Below are positions 1 through 10,400 of a DNA stretch of 64,000 nucleotides, piece after piece. Where the stretch lies: NCBI GenBank assembly GCA_030706745.1, contig JAUZNX010000007.1, forward strand, positions 124,001 through 188,000, given 5' to 3'. Origin of the DNA: Bacteroidota bacterium. GTDB taxonomy: Bacteria > Bacteroidota > Ignavibacteria > Palsa-1295. Each line of letters starts with the position of its first letter. The stretch's first letter is position 1. The notes beneath the pieces are model-generated. The model was not told the origin of the DNA and made no database searches. It saw nothing but the letters and a program-made list of their open reading frames with translations. The position numbers were made by a program, and so were the translations under genes.

Positions 1-379
1 CGGTCATGACACTCTCGGTCACATAAATCGGCACACCAAATCGGATTGCAAGCGCGATGGCATCGGAAGGCCGGGCATCGATCTCCTGTTCGTCGGATAG
101 TCGAAGGCTGGCAAAGAACGTCCCGTCGCGAAGTTCGTTGATCGATGCTTCCGAGATCGAGCCACCAAGCGACTCCACCATTTGCTTGAGGAGATCGTGT
201 GTAAGCGGACGGGGTGGTTTGATCCCTTCCATTTCGAGCGCGATTGCTTGTGCTTCAAAGCCTCCGATAATGATCGGAATACGCCGAAGTCCCGCCGTTT
301 CGCGAAGGATGAGCGCATAGGCGCCACTCGTCGATGGGCTGGTTGAAATTCCTAATATCTCTACCTGAACTCTGTCCAT
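1..379 (-). CDS. Bifunctional nuclease (BFN/DUF151) family protein, partial
   Basis: The 3' end lies left of the window, so only the first 126 residues are visible. They carry the hallmarks of the BFN domain: IPIIIGGFEAQAI at residues 34-46, RPLTHDLL at 57-64 and DARPSDAIALAIR at 101-113. Family members are small cytoplasmic single-domain proteins for which DNase and RNase activity has been reported; the bacterial role is poorly defined. I chose the ATG at 377-379 because the conserved domain starts a few residues later. A short hairpin (391-415) separates it from the lipoprotein gene upstream on the same strand. The domain call is secure; the biochemical activity is inferred from the family. 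Confidence 0.88.
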   Translation of the reverse strand, partial: MDRVQVEILGISTSPSTSGAYALILRETAGLRRIPIIIGGFEAQAIALEMEGIKPPRPLTHDLLKQMVESLGGSISEASINELRDGTFFASLRLSDEQEIDARPSDAIALAIRFGVPIYVTESVMT

Positions 380-388
380 TTCTTACCT

Positions 389-416
389 AAAAAAAGCGAT
401 TGTCAGCCGCTTTTTC
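389..416 (-). terminator. Short hairpin with T-run, possible terminator
   Basis: AAAAAGCG (391-398) pairs perfectly with CGCTTTTT (408-415) around a 9-nt loop. Read on the minus strand the right arm ends in a run of seven T. It lies about 105 bp after the stop of the lipoprotein gene and just before the BFN start. The stem is AT-rich and weak, so termination is only a suggestion. Confidence 0.4.
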
Positions 417-521
417 TCATAGCACTTCATAAAGCGTGCCGCTCCGCGTCCGTACTGGTTTACGCATGAGCACTATCGAATGTAACAACGGGATTGAAAA
501 GCGATTCCCGGCCTGATTTCT

Positions 522-1046
522 TCACTTTGGCACCTTCAAGTTCTGCCCTGATGGCGGCAACCTGTCTGCTCGCGCATACACGGTAGTGTTGGCCGCACCG
601 ATTACTCCCCCAAGCATCGCCCCAAGAGCCCCACCAATGAGAGCGCCATCCGCCGAATGAAAAGCTACAACAATGTCATGGGCGATCGGAGTAGCCGGGG
701 CAGATGACGGTTCTGGAGAAAGGAATGTCCCACAAAGGACGCCTCCTATAGCTCCTGCGAGAATTCCCAAGGCAACCTGGGGTGTGCCTATTGCGATCGA
801 AGCAATGTCTTCCGTGGCAACTGAAGTTTGGGGGCCATCAACGGTTCGCCTCCAAGAGGTCGAGTCCACGCGAAGAGAAATGCAATAACGATCTAGTTCA
901 ACACCTCCAGCGAGCTTCACGTGAGCCGCGTGCTGCGTGGTTGCTCGAAGAATATTCTCTGAAACCTCAGGATTCGTTGATAACGGACTGCTAGCACATC
1001 CTGCGAATAGCATGCTAGAAAGAAGGATGAGTTTGGTACAATTCAT
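522..1046 (-). CDS. Small glycine-rich lipoprotein, function unknown
   Basis: The 174-residue product starts with a typical lipoprotein signal, hydrophobic residues 6-15 then a lipobox LFAGC with the cysteine at 17, so it should be exported and lipidated. I chose the ATG at 1044-1046; the frame stays open upstream to 1109, but that longer form would bury the signal peptide. Two glycine-rich hydrophobic stretches (about 90-108 and 134-154, the second GALIGGALGAMLGG) resemble glycine-zipper helices that associate with membranes. No enzyme motif is visible and I do not recognise a family. It lies between the tRNA cluster and the BFN gene on the same strand. Confidence 0.7.
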   Translation of the reverse strand: MNCTKLILLSSMLFAGCASSPLSTNPEVSENILRATTQHAAHVKLAGGVELDRYCISLRVDSTSWRRTVDGPQTSVATEDIASIAIGTPQVALGILAGAIGGVLCGTFLSPEPSSAPATPIAHDIVVAFHSADGALIGGALGAMLGGVIGAANTTVYARADRLPPSGQNLKVPK

Positions 1047-1131
1047 CTCTAAGTACCGCCGATGGTAGAAGCCAAAGAACGAGGTCGGGAGGCGCTGCGC
1101 TATACGCACGGCTCGGGAGATCGTGGAGAAG

Positions 1132-1204
<73 letters not shown>

Positions 1205-1213
1205 GATTCGGTG

Positions 1214-1296
1214 TGGGCAGAGAAGGATTCGAACCTTCGTAGACATTCGTCAACAGATTTACAGTCTGTCCTCGTTGACCGCTTGAGTATCTGCCC
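1214..1296 (-). tRNA. tRNA-Tyr (GTA anticodon)
   Basis: Class II tRNA with a long variable arm. Acceptor GGGCAGA/TCTGCCC, anticodon stem ACAGA/TCTGT with loop CTGTAAA giving anticodon GTA, variable arm after it, then T-arm with TTCGAAT. The discriminator base is A. It is the middle gene of the Thr-Tyr-Thr cluster. Confidence 0.97.
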
Positions 1297-1309
1297 TAAT
1301 AAAAACCTG

Positions 1310-1382
1310 AGCCGGCGGACGGACTTGAACCGACGACCTGCTGATTACAAATCAGCTGCTCTACCAACTGAGCTACGCCGGC
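1310..1382 (-). tRNA. tRNA-Thr (TGT anticodon)
   Basis: First gene of the cluster in transcription order. Acceptor GCCGGCG/CGCCGGC, D-arm GCTC-AGTTGGTA-GAGC, anticodon stem GCTGA/TCAGC with loop TTTGTAA (anticodon TGT), T-loop TTCAAGT. CCA is not encoded. Confidence 0.97.
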
Positions 1383-1475
1383 GCGAAGCGCGGCACGGAA
1401 TCCGCACGGCTAAGCGCGGCCACACAAAGCGGATTGGAGTTTTCTGGTTCCCACCTTCGCCGACGAATTACAAAA

Positions 1476-1522
1476 GACAAATGACGAACGATGACTTCAC
1501 TGGTCACCATTCGTCATTTGTC
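1476..1522. repeat. 13-bp inverted repeat behind the transglycosylase gene
   Basis: GACAAATGACGAA (1476-1488) is perfectly repeated in inverse at 1510-1522, with a 21-nt loop. It starts 16 bp after the stop of the lytic transglycosylase gene (minus strand) and ahead of the tRNA cluster. There is no T-run, so it could be a Rho-dependent or RNA-stabilising hairpin, or a small palindromic repeat. Confidence 0.6.
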
Positions 1523-1538
1523 ACTCGAAAATCGGAGA

Positions 1539-3536
1539 TTATTCCGGGATTTTCAGGCGGGTACCGGCCGCGAGCATGGAGCCCCGGAGATGATTGGCCC
1601 GCTTGAGATCGGAAATCGCGATATCATACTTGTCTGCGATGGAATAGAGTGTATCGCCCCTCTTGACGCGATAGCTCATCAGCTTCTGTTGTTTCTCGGA
1701 ACGGAGCGTAAGCCTGTCCGTTCGCTTCGTCGCCGGAGCAACAGCAGCGACCGCTTTGGCCTCAGATGAGGCGGGCTTCGATTTTGCCGCGACCACATTC
1801 TTGGGCTGATGATAGATGCGAATTGTCTCACCCTTGCGGACATGAGCCCGGCGCCCGAGGTGATTCCATTGCTTTAGTTCGGCGACGGAAACGCCATTCT
1901 TGCGCGCGATCGAAAAGAGAGTCTCTCCGCGAGTTACACGATGCGAGATTAGGCGCAGTTTGCCGTCCACGGCATTACTCTTCGCCGGAGTCACATCGCT
2001 TGCCGGTCTCGCTTCCTCTGAACCAGATTCACCCGTCTGCGGAGCCATCACCGTCATCGGTACGCGAAGCCGTTCGCCTCGGCGGACGCGCTCGCTTGGG
2101 ATGAGATCGTTATACTCGGCAAGCTGGGAAGCGGGGATGCCATAGGCATGCGCGATGGAGTGGAGCGTCTCTCCCCTGCCAACGGTGTGCAGCAACCATG
2201 GGCGGCGTTGAGTTTCCGGGATGGCGGCGAGCCGATCGTAGAAATTCGATGACGTTCCTGCCGGCAGCCGAAGGCAATAGCCATCGGAATTACATAATTC
2301 AACCGGCGGCGTAGATGGCTGCAGTAACTCGGGGTTCAATTCTTTGACTTCGAGCTCAGTGACACCGGCAGCCTTGGCCAGCGCATTGAGATCGATCGCC
2401 TCGTGAACGTGCACCGTATCGTATTTGAGCGGTGCCTCGTAGACGATGTCCGTAAATCCATAACGAGCCGGATCCAAACCGATCAGTGTCGCCGCTATAT
2501 AGAGCGGTACATAATTCTGCGTCTCACGTGGAAGGAATGGTCGGATATCCCAGAAGTTGTTGGAGCCAGCCTGAGCCATGGCCGAACGAACCCGATTGAT
2601 ACCGGCATTGTATGCCGCGAGCGCGAGATGCCAATCGCCAAGCTCGTTGTAGAGATCGTGCAGATGCCGAGCAGCCGCACGCGTTGCAGCAACCGGATCG
2701 CGCCGCATGTCATACCACCAGTTGTTATGGAGTCCATACCGCGAGCCAGTCGCATCAATGAACTGCCACATTCCTACTGCCTTGGCCCAACTCACAGCCG
2801 AAGGATTGAGTCCGCTCTCGATCATCGCCAAATGGACCATCTCTTCCGGAACGCCCTCTTCCTTCATGATCTTCTTCATCATCGGGAAGTATCGCTGCGT
2901 GCGGGCCAGCCATTTAGCCATGAACGGACGCCCATTGCCCTGTGTGAAGTATGCGATCGTCTGCTGAACCTCGGTGTTCATCGTCAGCGGAATCTGCGTC
3001 TTGGAAAGGTCGATGCGAGGAAGTGGTACATTCTTCACATCCATCTTCGCTAATTCCTGATTGAATTTTTCGCGGAATGCGAAGATCGAAGCATTCGGCG
3101 GTAATGAATCAATTCGAGCGACGAATTTTTCATAATCCCCGATCACGCTTTTGGAAACGTCCTGAAAATCCTTGTTGGTGTCGAGTCCCGGGTACGTCAA
3201 AAGTCGGTCGAGAATTTCGATCGAGTTTTCGAAATGTTTTACGACTTCGACCTTCTGATTTTTCTGTTGCGCAACAAGAGCGCGAAGCCATTCCTGACGG
3301 GCGGCATCGACACGCTCGCTGACGAGGTGCGGATCGATGTTGCCCGTCTTGACCTGCTCATCGAGCATGGCAAACGGATCGGCTTTCGGAGTCACTTGCT
3401 GGGCGGCTTGTTCCTGATGGCTGGCGCGAGGTGCACTGGCGCAGCCGGATAAGGCGGCAAGTGCGGCTCCGCCCACGACAATGCATGCCGCAAGCAGGAG
3501 CGACAGCATGGGTGTTCGGTTCGGGGTTCGTTTCAT
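1539..3536 (-). CDS. mltD: MltD-like lytic transglycosylase lipoprotein with three LysM domains
   Basis: A 665-residue envelope enzyme expected to cleave peptidoglycan glycan strands by the non-hydrolytic lytic transglycosylase reaction. The N-terminus is a lipoprotein signal with lipobox LSGC near residue 31. The SLT domain covers roughly residues 210-330: [19 protein letters not shown] contains the catalytic Glu (about residue 240) and is followed by GMWQF and AYNAG, the usual family-1 motifs. Three LysM repeats that bind peptidoglycan fill the C-terminal third ([39 protein letters not shown]). I chose the ATG at 3534-3536 because it gives a clean lipoprotein signal; the frame is open to 3587. 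It appears to be transcribed alone. Confidence 0.93.
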   Translation of the reverse strand: MKRTPNRTPMLSLLLAACIVVGGAALAALSGCASAPRASHQEQAAQQVTPKADPFAMLDEQVKTGNIDPHLVSERVDAARQEWLRALVAQQKNQKVEVVKHFENSIEILDRLLTYPGLDTNKDFQDVSKSVIGDYEKFVARIDSLPPNASIFAFREKFNQELAKMDVKNVPLPRIDLSKTQIPLTMNTEVQQTIAYFTQGNGRPFMAKWLARTQRYFPMMKKIMKEEGVPEEMVHLAMIESGLNPSAVSWAKAVGMWQFIDATGSRYGLHNNWWYDMRRDPVAATRAAARHLHDLYNELGDWHLALAAYNAGINRVRSAMAQAGSNNFWDIRPFLPRETQNYVPLYIAATLIGLDPARYGFTDIVYEAPLKYDTVHVHEAIDLNALAKAAGVTELEVKELNPELLQPSTPPVELCNSDGYCLRLPAGTSSNFYDRLAAIPETQRRPWLLHTVGRGETLHSIAHAYGIPASQLAEYNDLIPSERVRRGERLRVPMTVMAPQTGESGSEEARPASDVTPAKSNAVDGKLRLISHRVTRGETLFSIARKNGVSVAELKQWNHLGRRAHVRKGETIRIYHQPKNVVAAKSKPASSEAKAVAAVAPATKRTDRLTLRSEKQQKLMSYRVKRGDTLYSIADKYDIAISDLKRANHLRGSMLAAGTRLKIPE

Positions 3537-3885
3537 TCGGTCTCTGTTTTCAGTCACGTTGCTAATCATCCTTTCACAAAAACCCATTTATGGTCATCCG
3601 GTTCAACTTGTGTGGTGAATAAGAAGACATCCACGGTTTCTCGAAGTGAACTCCCGCGAGTTCACTCGAAATCTCGATGTACGTCGGGTGCTACACCACG
3701 TTGATTCGGTGCAAAAAATAAACCGGGGCTACGCAACGGCGCTCGGACTTGGAGGGGCTACCCTGAAGGGCGGCCCGAGTGAGGCTGCGATGTGGATTGG
3801 AAACTTCAATATACGAAGAAAAAATCCAAAAGTCAACACTTTCCCCCACTTCTGCCAAATGCAAGTAGCTTCGCGCTATCGCTCT
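3537..3885. other. Intergenic region with several hairpins
   Basis: About 350 bp without a credible gene. Besides the palindrome at 3645-3666 it holds a rod-like nested hairpin around 3747-3784 (CTC, GGGGC and CCC pair with GGG, GCCC and GAG). It is probably the leader of the transglycosylase gene and/or the upstream region of that gene. I compared it by eye with c-di-GMP, c-di-AMP, TPP and cobalamin riboswitch cores and found no match. Confidence 0.4.
3645..3666. promoter_or_regulatory. 9-bp palindrome upstream of the transglycosylase gene
   Basis: AGTGAACTC (3645-3653) and GAGTTCACT (3658-3666) form a perfect inverted repeat with a 4-nt spacer CCGC. It lies about 110 bp upstream of the transglycosylase start. 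A dimeric-repressor operator or a leader hairpin are both possible. Confidence 0.35.
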
Positions 3886-5589
3886 TCAGTGAGAAACAAC
3901 GATAGGAGCGACTGCAGAAGAACCGTTTGCGTATCGAATGGAGGCTAAGTATTTCCCATTTGGAATGTCCTTGACCCATAGCAGAGCTGTTTGCTGGCCA
4001 CCGGCAAGATAATACGAACGGATGAGTTCACCATTTGCGCCATAAAGCAAAATCTCTCTCGCCGGCAGCTCGAGCATAATAGTAGTGGCATCGGAGGCCG
4101 GATTTGGATAAATACGGGGAAGCGCTCGCGGCAGAGTCGGCGCTTCATGGACCGCCAAAGATTGAACTCCATAGGCGGTCATCTCCTTCTCGGCGCCATC
4201 GATATTGATAGGATTGCCCCCCACCGTTGTACCCGCGTGTGCATTGCTCACACGGATTATTCCGATCCCACGCACGAGCAAGAACGTGTTGACCGAGTTG
4301 AAGCTGTTCTGGCCGAGGAGACTCGATATTACGACACTCGCCGTGAGATCGAAGCGATAGGCGGAATCATACGTCCCACGCGGCACGACGACGCGCTCGA
4401 TGCCTTTATACATTCCCGTGAACGTGATGGTGATTGTTGCCGAGGCGAAGCCGCTGCCATAAGTGCCATTGACCGTGCCGACCGGATAGCTCGTGCCAAC
4501 GCCCGATGTCATCTTGAAGTAGTCGAGCCATGTGTTGGGAGGGGTGAAGTTCGACGCCATGCTCCCGAGCGCATAGTTCAGAAGCTCCTGATCGCCAAAA
4601 ATTTGGATATCGCCCGCGGCCGTCGCATGAAAATGAAGATCTGAAACGGCACTGCTGCTCACGCTGACATAACTCGAATCGCGCACCCAGCCGACGCCAC
4701 TTACGCCCTGAAAATTCAGGCCAGTGCCCATGACGGTCTGTGAACTGCGGTACTTGGTAATGGTGCCGTCCGTCGATGACGTGTCATAATGATTCAAATC
4801 CACAAAGCGACCGAGATCCAGCGGATAAAGAATCTTGGGCGTGACTGGCGTCGGTGGTGGCAACGAGCCATGTTGAACTCCTGGCGTTGGAAGGTACAGT
4901 GCGAAATCGGTTGACGAATTCCTTGTCGTCACACCCTTAGAATTTCTCTCCATCGAGACACCAAACTTAAGGTTTGGGCCGCCGGTATGTCCTGCATCGA
5001 TCGAAGCAGGTAAATGACCTGCAATCCACGCCGTATCGTACTGCATGCCATCGATGACGGATGTTAGCAGCACTCCATCGGTGATGACGCTATCCGTACC
5101 ATCGGTGAGCACAATCGCGTCGGCAATGGGTGAAGGTGTCAGACCGGGATACGACATCGCGGGTGAAAGCGTATGCAGTTGCGTCGCGTTCGGGTTTCCC
5201 GAAGCGAGCGCCCCGTGAGCTTCATACGCAGCCTTCGAAAGATCGAGGGCCTTCCCGTTCGTGGCACTGGCCGCGATGACGGCAAATTGTCCGGGACCGA
5301 GCGGGAGCTGGCGGCCACCGGGCCTGCCCGGAAATTTCCAGGCGGTCACCGCGCCTGTAAGCACGCGACCCGAGAGTGCGCCGCCATTCGCGCCAAATTG
5401 AACAATCATATTCGCGTCGAGATATTGCGTCGAGCTCTGCGGATTATACAACTCGATGAACTGATCGCCGATAAGTGGACCCGACCCAATGTAGACTTCG
5501 TTTATCACGATGCCACGAGCCACGGTCTGCGCCAGCCCATTACCGGCGAGCGCAGCAAGAACGACAAAAGATGTGAGTAGAGACTTCAT
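3886..5589 (-). CDS. Secreted lamin-tail-like protein with T9SS-type C-terminal domain
   Basis: A 567-residue exported protein. MKSLLTSFVVLAALAGNGLAQ is a signal peptide cut after GLAQ; I chose this ATG (5587-5589) although the frame is open to 5613. The start of the mature part, IVINEVYIGSGPLIGDQFIE followed by LYNPQSS, resembles the lamin-tail (LTD) fold seen in secreted bacterial proteins. The last 80 residues begin with RIYPNPASDATTIMLEL and end in a beta-rich tail, the pattern of T9SS type A sorting domains, so it is probably exported by T9SS and attached to or shed from the surface. The middle has no recognised domain. It is flanked by a divergent permease gene. The T9SS call is firm; the substrate or role is unknown. 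Confidence 0.8.
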   Translation of the reverse strand: MKSLLTSFVVLAALAGNGLAQTVARGIVINEVYIGSGPLIGDQFIELYNPQSSTQYLDANMIVQFGANGGALSGRVLTGAVTAWKFPGRPGGRQLPLGPGQFAVIAASATNGKALDLSKAAYEAHGALASGNPNATQLHTLSPAMSYPGLTPSPIADAIVLTDGTDSVITDGVLLTSVIDGMQYDTAWIAGHLPASIDAGHTGGPNLKFGVSMERNSKGVTTRNSSTDFALYLPTPGVQHGSLPPPTPVTPKILYPLDLGRFVDLNHYDTSSTDGTITKYRSSQTVMGTGLNFQGVSGVGWVRDSSYVSVSSSAVSDLHFHATAAGDIQIFGDQELLNYALGSMASNFTPPNTWLDYFKMTSGVGTSYPVGTVNGTYGSGFASATITITFTGMYKGIERVVVPRGTYDSAYRFDLTASVVISSLLGQNSFNSVNTFLLVRGIGIIRVSNAHAGTTVGGNPINIDGAEKEMTAYGVQSLAVHEAPTLPRALPRIYPNPASDATTIMLELPAREILLYGANGELIRSYYLAGGQQTALLWVKDIPNGKYLASIRYANGSSAVAPIVVSH

Positions 5590-5684
5590 AAGACCTATTT
5601 GATTACCAGCCATCTGCGCGGGTAGCGAGTGTTAAATCCCTCTTCTCCATTAAAGATTCTTTCCGCGCCGTAATTTTGTACCCC

Positions 5685-6956
5685 ATGCGCTATGAATACT
5701 TCCTCGCCCGACGGTACGCCTTCTCGAAACGGCGAGAGAATTTCATCACGATCATCAGCATCATCTCGATCGCGGGGCTGACGGTCGGCACGGCAGCGCT
5801 GATTGTGGTGCTCTCGGTCTTCAATGGATTTTCTTCCGTCGTGACGGACGTCTATGTCCAGTTCGATCCCCACGTTCGCATCTCAGCGGCCTCTTCAGAC
5901 TCGTTTGCCTCGGACTCGCTCGCCGATAGTACAAACACCACGGGCCCTGCGCTTATCACGAACACCGAACGGATCCTCACGGCGGCGCGACGCGAGCCGG
6001 AAGTCCTCCATGCCGCGCCGGCCATTCATGGCAAAGCGGTACTCGTGCATTATACGCTTCCGAAGGTCGTCGATCTGACCGGCATTTCGGATACCGATGC
6101 AAGAACGGTCTCGGGACTTGCGAAGAGCATTCAATCGGGTGAACTCAAACTCGATTCCGATGCTGTCATCGTCGGGCAAATTCTTGCCGATGAACTAGCA
6201 CTCCAACTTGGAGACAGCCTGCAGATTTACAGTCCGACCGGACTCGAGCGGATTCTCACTGATCCCATCGCGCCGAGGATGAAGCGGCTGATCGTGCGCG
6301 GAATTTTTGCCGCGAACAACCGGGACTACGACCTGACCAACGCGTATGTTAGCGCGGAGACCGCGCGCGAACTCTTCGACCTGCCGTCGAATGCCGCAAC
6401 AACAATCGATATTCGGATCAAGAACGTGCGGGATGCAAACGACGTCAGAGACCGGTTGAAGGCCGCGCTGGGTCCGAAGTATACCGTTCAATCCTGGTAC
6501 GATCTGCACACGGAGCTTTACTCCGTGATGGAGGTCGAGCGTTGGGTGGCATACATCATTTTATTCTTGATCGTGGCCGTTGCCGCGTTCAATATTTTCA
6601 GTTCGCTCACGCTAACGGTCTTCGAGAAGCAGCGGGACATTGGACTCCTCCGCGCGCTCGGCGCGACGATCATTGGTATTCGGAATATCTATTTTTACGA
6701 GGGCATGCTCATCGGCGCGCTGGGCACGGTGCTTGGGTGCGTGCTCGGTCTTGGGGTGGTGCTCGCGCAAAAACAATTCGGGTTCTTCACGCTGGATTCC
6801 AGCGTGTATATTATCCCTGCACTACCGGTCGAATTACGATGGCAGGACTTTGTGGCCGTAGCTCTCGGCTCCTTTGGGCTGACGGCTATATGCTCGCTGC
6901 TGCCGAGCCGGCGCGCTGCCAAAGTGGAGCCGGCGACGGCGCTCCGCTGGGAGTAG
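5685..6956 (+). CDS. lolC: LolC/LolE-family lipoprotein-releasing ABC permease
   Basis: A 423-residue inner-membrane protein of the FtsX/MacB-LolC type, expected to extract lipoproteins from the inner membrane together with LolD. N-terminal cytoplasmic motif YFLARRYAFSKRRENFITII leads into the first membrane helix (about 18-47). A long periplasmic domain follows, then three C-terminal helices (about 280-308, 325-355 and 385-410) forming the FtsX permease domain with EKQRDIGLLRALGAT between them, a coupling-helix signature. I chose the ATG at 5685; a TTG three codons earlier is in frame. The partner ATPase lolD lies on the same strand but 3.9 kb away, separated by a restriction-modification gene. 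Only one permease is seen here, so the complex may be a homodimer (LolF-like). Confidence 0.9.
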   Translation: MRYEYFLARRYAFSKRRENFITIISIISIAGLTVGTAALIVVLSVFNGFSSVVTDVYVQFDPHVRISAASSDSFASDSLADSTNTTGPALITNTERILTAARREPEVLHAAPAIHGKAVLVHYTLPKVVDLTGISDTDARTVSGLAKSIQSGELKLDSDAVIVGQILADELALQLGDSLQIYSPTGLERILTDPIAPRMKRLIVRGIFAANNRDYDLTNAYVSAETARELFDLPSNAATTIDIRIKNVRDANDVRDRLKAALGPKYTVQSWYDLHTELYSVMEVERWVAYIILFLIVAVAAFNIFSSLTLTVFEKQRDIGLLRALGATIIGIRNIYFYEGMLIGALGTVLGCVLGLGVVLAQKQFGFFTLDSSVYIIPALPVELRWQDFVAVALGSFGLTAICSLLPSRRAAKVEPATALRWE

Positions 6957-7417
6957 CCGGCCCCGATTCCCATCGCGAGCTCTCCGTAGCACTGCCCGTG
7001 ATAAATAGGCCAATTTGGTCGGCCGTGAAATGCGCTGCCTCCAATCTGGACGTAAGCCAAAGTAAGAAGAGCTTATAGTCGGCCGTAAGATTTCTTTCCG
7101 CGCATTCGCGGACGAAAACATCGTACTGCGTCAAAAGAAACGTACTGCGTTTGGCCGCAATCGCCAAAATTGACGCCGGGGGAAGGCAATCGTGCATGAG
7201 GAGAACAGAAGTGAACAGCGGACGAGGGTGAGAAATATGGGGGTCCCCGATCCGTCAGGAGTTGTTCCATTCGAAAATTGTGCCGAAGCGCCAGAAGGCT
7301 CCCCTTCTCACATGCTATGGCGGGAGTGAATTCTATCCTCCGGCACTACATTCCTTCGGCACTACATTCTGATTTCGGTCTGTTCTCAGCGCCGATGTCT
7401 CTCACTATTTCATCCCC
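6957..7417. other. Intergenic region with short direct repeats before the R-M gene
   Basis: No convincing gene in 461 bp. It contains two copies of CGTACTGCGT (7122-7131, 7141-7150), two adjacent copies of CGGCACTACATTC (7341-7353, 7357-7369) and two TCGGCCGT sequences near 7018 and 7078. A 103-codon minus-strand frame (6886-7197) overlaps the permease gene and has no recognisable motif. Such short repeats beside a foreign-looking gene can mark an insertion boundary. Confidence 0.4.
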
Positions 7418-10400
7418 ATGCCCCTGTTAGAGATCAAGACCTCCCACAAACCGATCAAACAGTATTACGCCGCGCTCGAAGAGTTCGAGAAGCAGGGCGT
7501 CACGAAAGAGACCTCCGTCCGTGCCGCGTTTCAGGAAGTGCTCACGACGTACGCCCGCAAGATGAAGTGGAGCTTCACTGCAGAGCATCCGGTCGCACTC
7601 ACGAACAAAAACAAAGGCTCCGTCGATGGTGTGGTGATGGACGAGTTCACCGTCCTGATGGGATACTGGGAAGCGAAGGACTCGGACGACGATTTCAAGA
7701 AGGAGATCAAGCACAAGTTCGAGATCGGATATCCGAAGAACAACATCCTGTTTCAATCGCCGTTGCGCGCGGTGCTCTATCAGGATGGCGGACTCGTCAA
7801 CGACTATGATATATCGAAGCCCGAGAATCTCGTCTCCTGCCTGACAGATTTTTTTGGCTACAAAGCCAACGATCAGGCCGAATGGTCGGATATTGTCGAT
7901 CAGTTCAAAGAGCGGATTCCCGAGAACGCGAAGCAGCTCATCGCGATGATCGAGGAGGAGAAGAAGACGAACAAGCGCTTCCAGTCCGCCTTCCAGACCT
8001 TCGCCGAACTCTGCCGGGCCTCGATCAATCCAAACCTTGCGGATGCAGCCATCGAAGAGATGCTCGTCCAGCATATCCTCACCGCGCGGATTTTCGAGAC
8101 CGTCTTCGATAATCCCGAGTTCGTCCGGCGCAACGTGATCGCCGCCGAGATCGAGCGCGTCGTCGATGCGCTCACTTCGCAGAAATTCAATCGTAAGGAT
8201 TTCTACAAACCGCTCGATCATTTTTATGTCGCGTTAGAGAACAGGGCAAAGTCGATCACCAACTGGAGCGAGAAGCAGAGCTTCCTCAACACCGTCTATG
8301 AGAAGTTCTTCCAGGGCTTCGCGGTTAAAGTCGCCGATACGCACGGCATCGTCTATACGCCGCAGCCCATCGTCGATTTCATGGTCCGCTCGGTGCAGCA
8401 TATTCTGAAAACCGAGTTCAACCGCTCGCTGGCCGATGAAGGCGTCCACATCCTCGATCCCTTCGTCGGCACCGGCAACTTCATCATGCGCATCATGAAG
8501 GAGATCGCCGCAACGCAAAAGACGAAGCTCCCGAAGAAATACGCGAGCGAGTTGCACTGCAACGAGGTCATGCTTTTACCTTATTACATCGCCTCGATGA
8601 ACATCGAGCACGAGTACTACACGCAGACCGGCGACTACAAACCGTTCGATGGCATCTGCTTGGTCGATACGTTCGAACTACGCGAAGGCCAAGGGCAGAT
8701 TAAGTCCATGAGTGATGAGAATTCGAAGCGAATCGAACGGCAAAAAGAGGCTCCTATCTTCGTTGTGATGGGCAATCCGCCCTACAACGCTTGGCAGCAG
8801 AATGAGAACGATAACAATAAGAACCGAAGGTATCCTAATGGTATAGACCGGGATGTTGCGGATACCTATGCCCGCCTGAGTAAGGCGCAGAACAAGAATG
8901 CCCTCAGTGATCCTTACGTAAAAGCCTTTCGATTTGCATACGGTAAAGTACACGACCAAGGTGGTATCATAGCTTTTGTGAGCACCAACAGCTACCTCAC
9001 AGATATTGCCTTCGACGGGATGAGAAAGCACTTACATAAGAACTTTGACGAGATATTTGTGCTTGATCTTGGCGGAAACGTTCGGAAGAATCCGAAACTT
9101 TCTGGGACCACCCACAACGTCTTCGGAATTCAAGTTGGGGTCAGTATTGCACTTCTTGTCCGAAAGAGGGCTTTAAGGATGCAGGCTTCGCCGGTCGAAG
9201 ATACCAAGGCGCACTCACCTGCCAACATCTTTTACGCCCGACTGCCTGAAGATGCTAAGAAGCAGGAGAAGTTGCTCTTCTTAAAGACTTCTGGAAGTAT
9301 AGAGGGTGTGAATTGGGCCTCGGTAAAGCCAGATGAGAGCCAAAACTGGCTTAGCACTGGCATGGAGGCGGGCTTCGGAGCATTCATAGAATTAGGGGTA
9401 GATTCGACGAAGAAAGCAATCTTCTCAGTATACAGCCGCGGCCTTGAAACCGCTCGGGACGCATGGGTCTATAATTTTTCAGCGAATTCTGTTGCCGCAA
9501 ATGTGAGTCGCACACTCGACATTTACAATGAGCATGTCGAGCGTTACCGCAGGCTTGTTATAAAGCCGGACGTGGACTCGTTCGTTTCGAATAACCCGAA
9601 AGAAATAAGCTGGAGTAGCCGCCTTAAAGAACGTCTTGCGAGAGGGACTACCGACGAATTTCAGGACGGTAATATCCGACCCGCACTCTATCGACCGTTT
9701 ACGAAACAATCAGTCTATTATGACCACATATTAATTCATAGACCAGGTCACTTCGGGGAAATATTTCCTATGCGGGATTCCGAGAACGTTGTAATATGCG
9801 TCAGCGATAAGGGCAATCGAACACCGTTCTCTCTTATTGCTGCGAAACAGATACCGGATCTTCATCTTTGTTCAGCGTCTGATCTATTTCAATGCTTCCC
9901 CTTCTACACGTACTCGGAAGACGGTAGCCACCGGACGGAGAACATCACGGATTGGGCGCTTGGGGAGTTTCGGCAGACTCTCGCCAGTGTGCCGGGAAGC
10001 GCTGCTTCCCGGTCTTCGGATAAGAAGGGTCGCGGAAGCAGCGCTTCCGCGCACACAGAGCGTGTCATCTCCAAGTGGGACATCTTCTACTACGTCTATG
10101 GTCTCCTGCACCATCCGGAGTACCGGACGAAATACGCGGCGAACCTGCGTCGGGAGTTGCCGCGCATTCCAATCTCGCCGGATTTCTGGGCAATCTCCGA
10201 GGCGGGTAAGAAGCTCGCGGATCTTCATGTGAATTACGAATCGGCGAAGGAGTATCCGCTGGTGGAAGAGTGGAAGGAGAACACGGCGCTCGATCTTCAT
10301 GTCGAGAAGATGAAACTGACGAAGGACAAGACCGGGATCGTGTATAACGACAAGCTTACGCTTCGCGGTATCCCGCCGGAGGCATTCGAGTATCGTCTTG

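Noticed and set aside
3600-3885. Riboswitch upstream of the transglycosylase gene
   Set aside because: Several hairpins exist, but none of the c-di-AMP, c-di-GMP, TPP or cobalamin conserved cores could be found.
6886-7197. 103-codon minus-strand frame after lolC
   Set aside because: It overlaps the end of lolC, has no ribosome binding site or recognisable motif. The middle (LFLLWLTSRLEAAHFTADQI) looks protein-like, but support is too weak to list.
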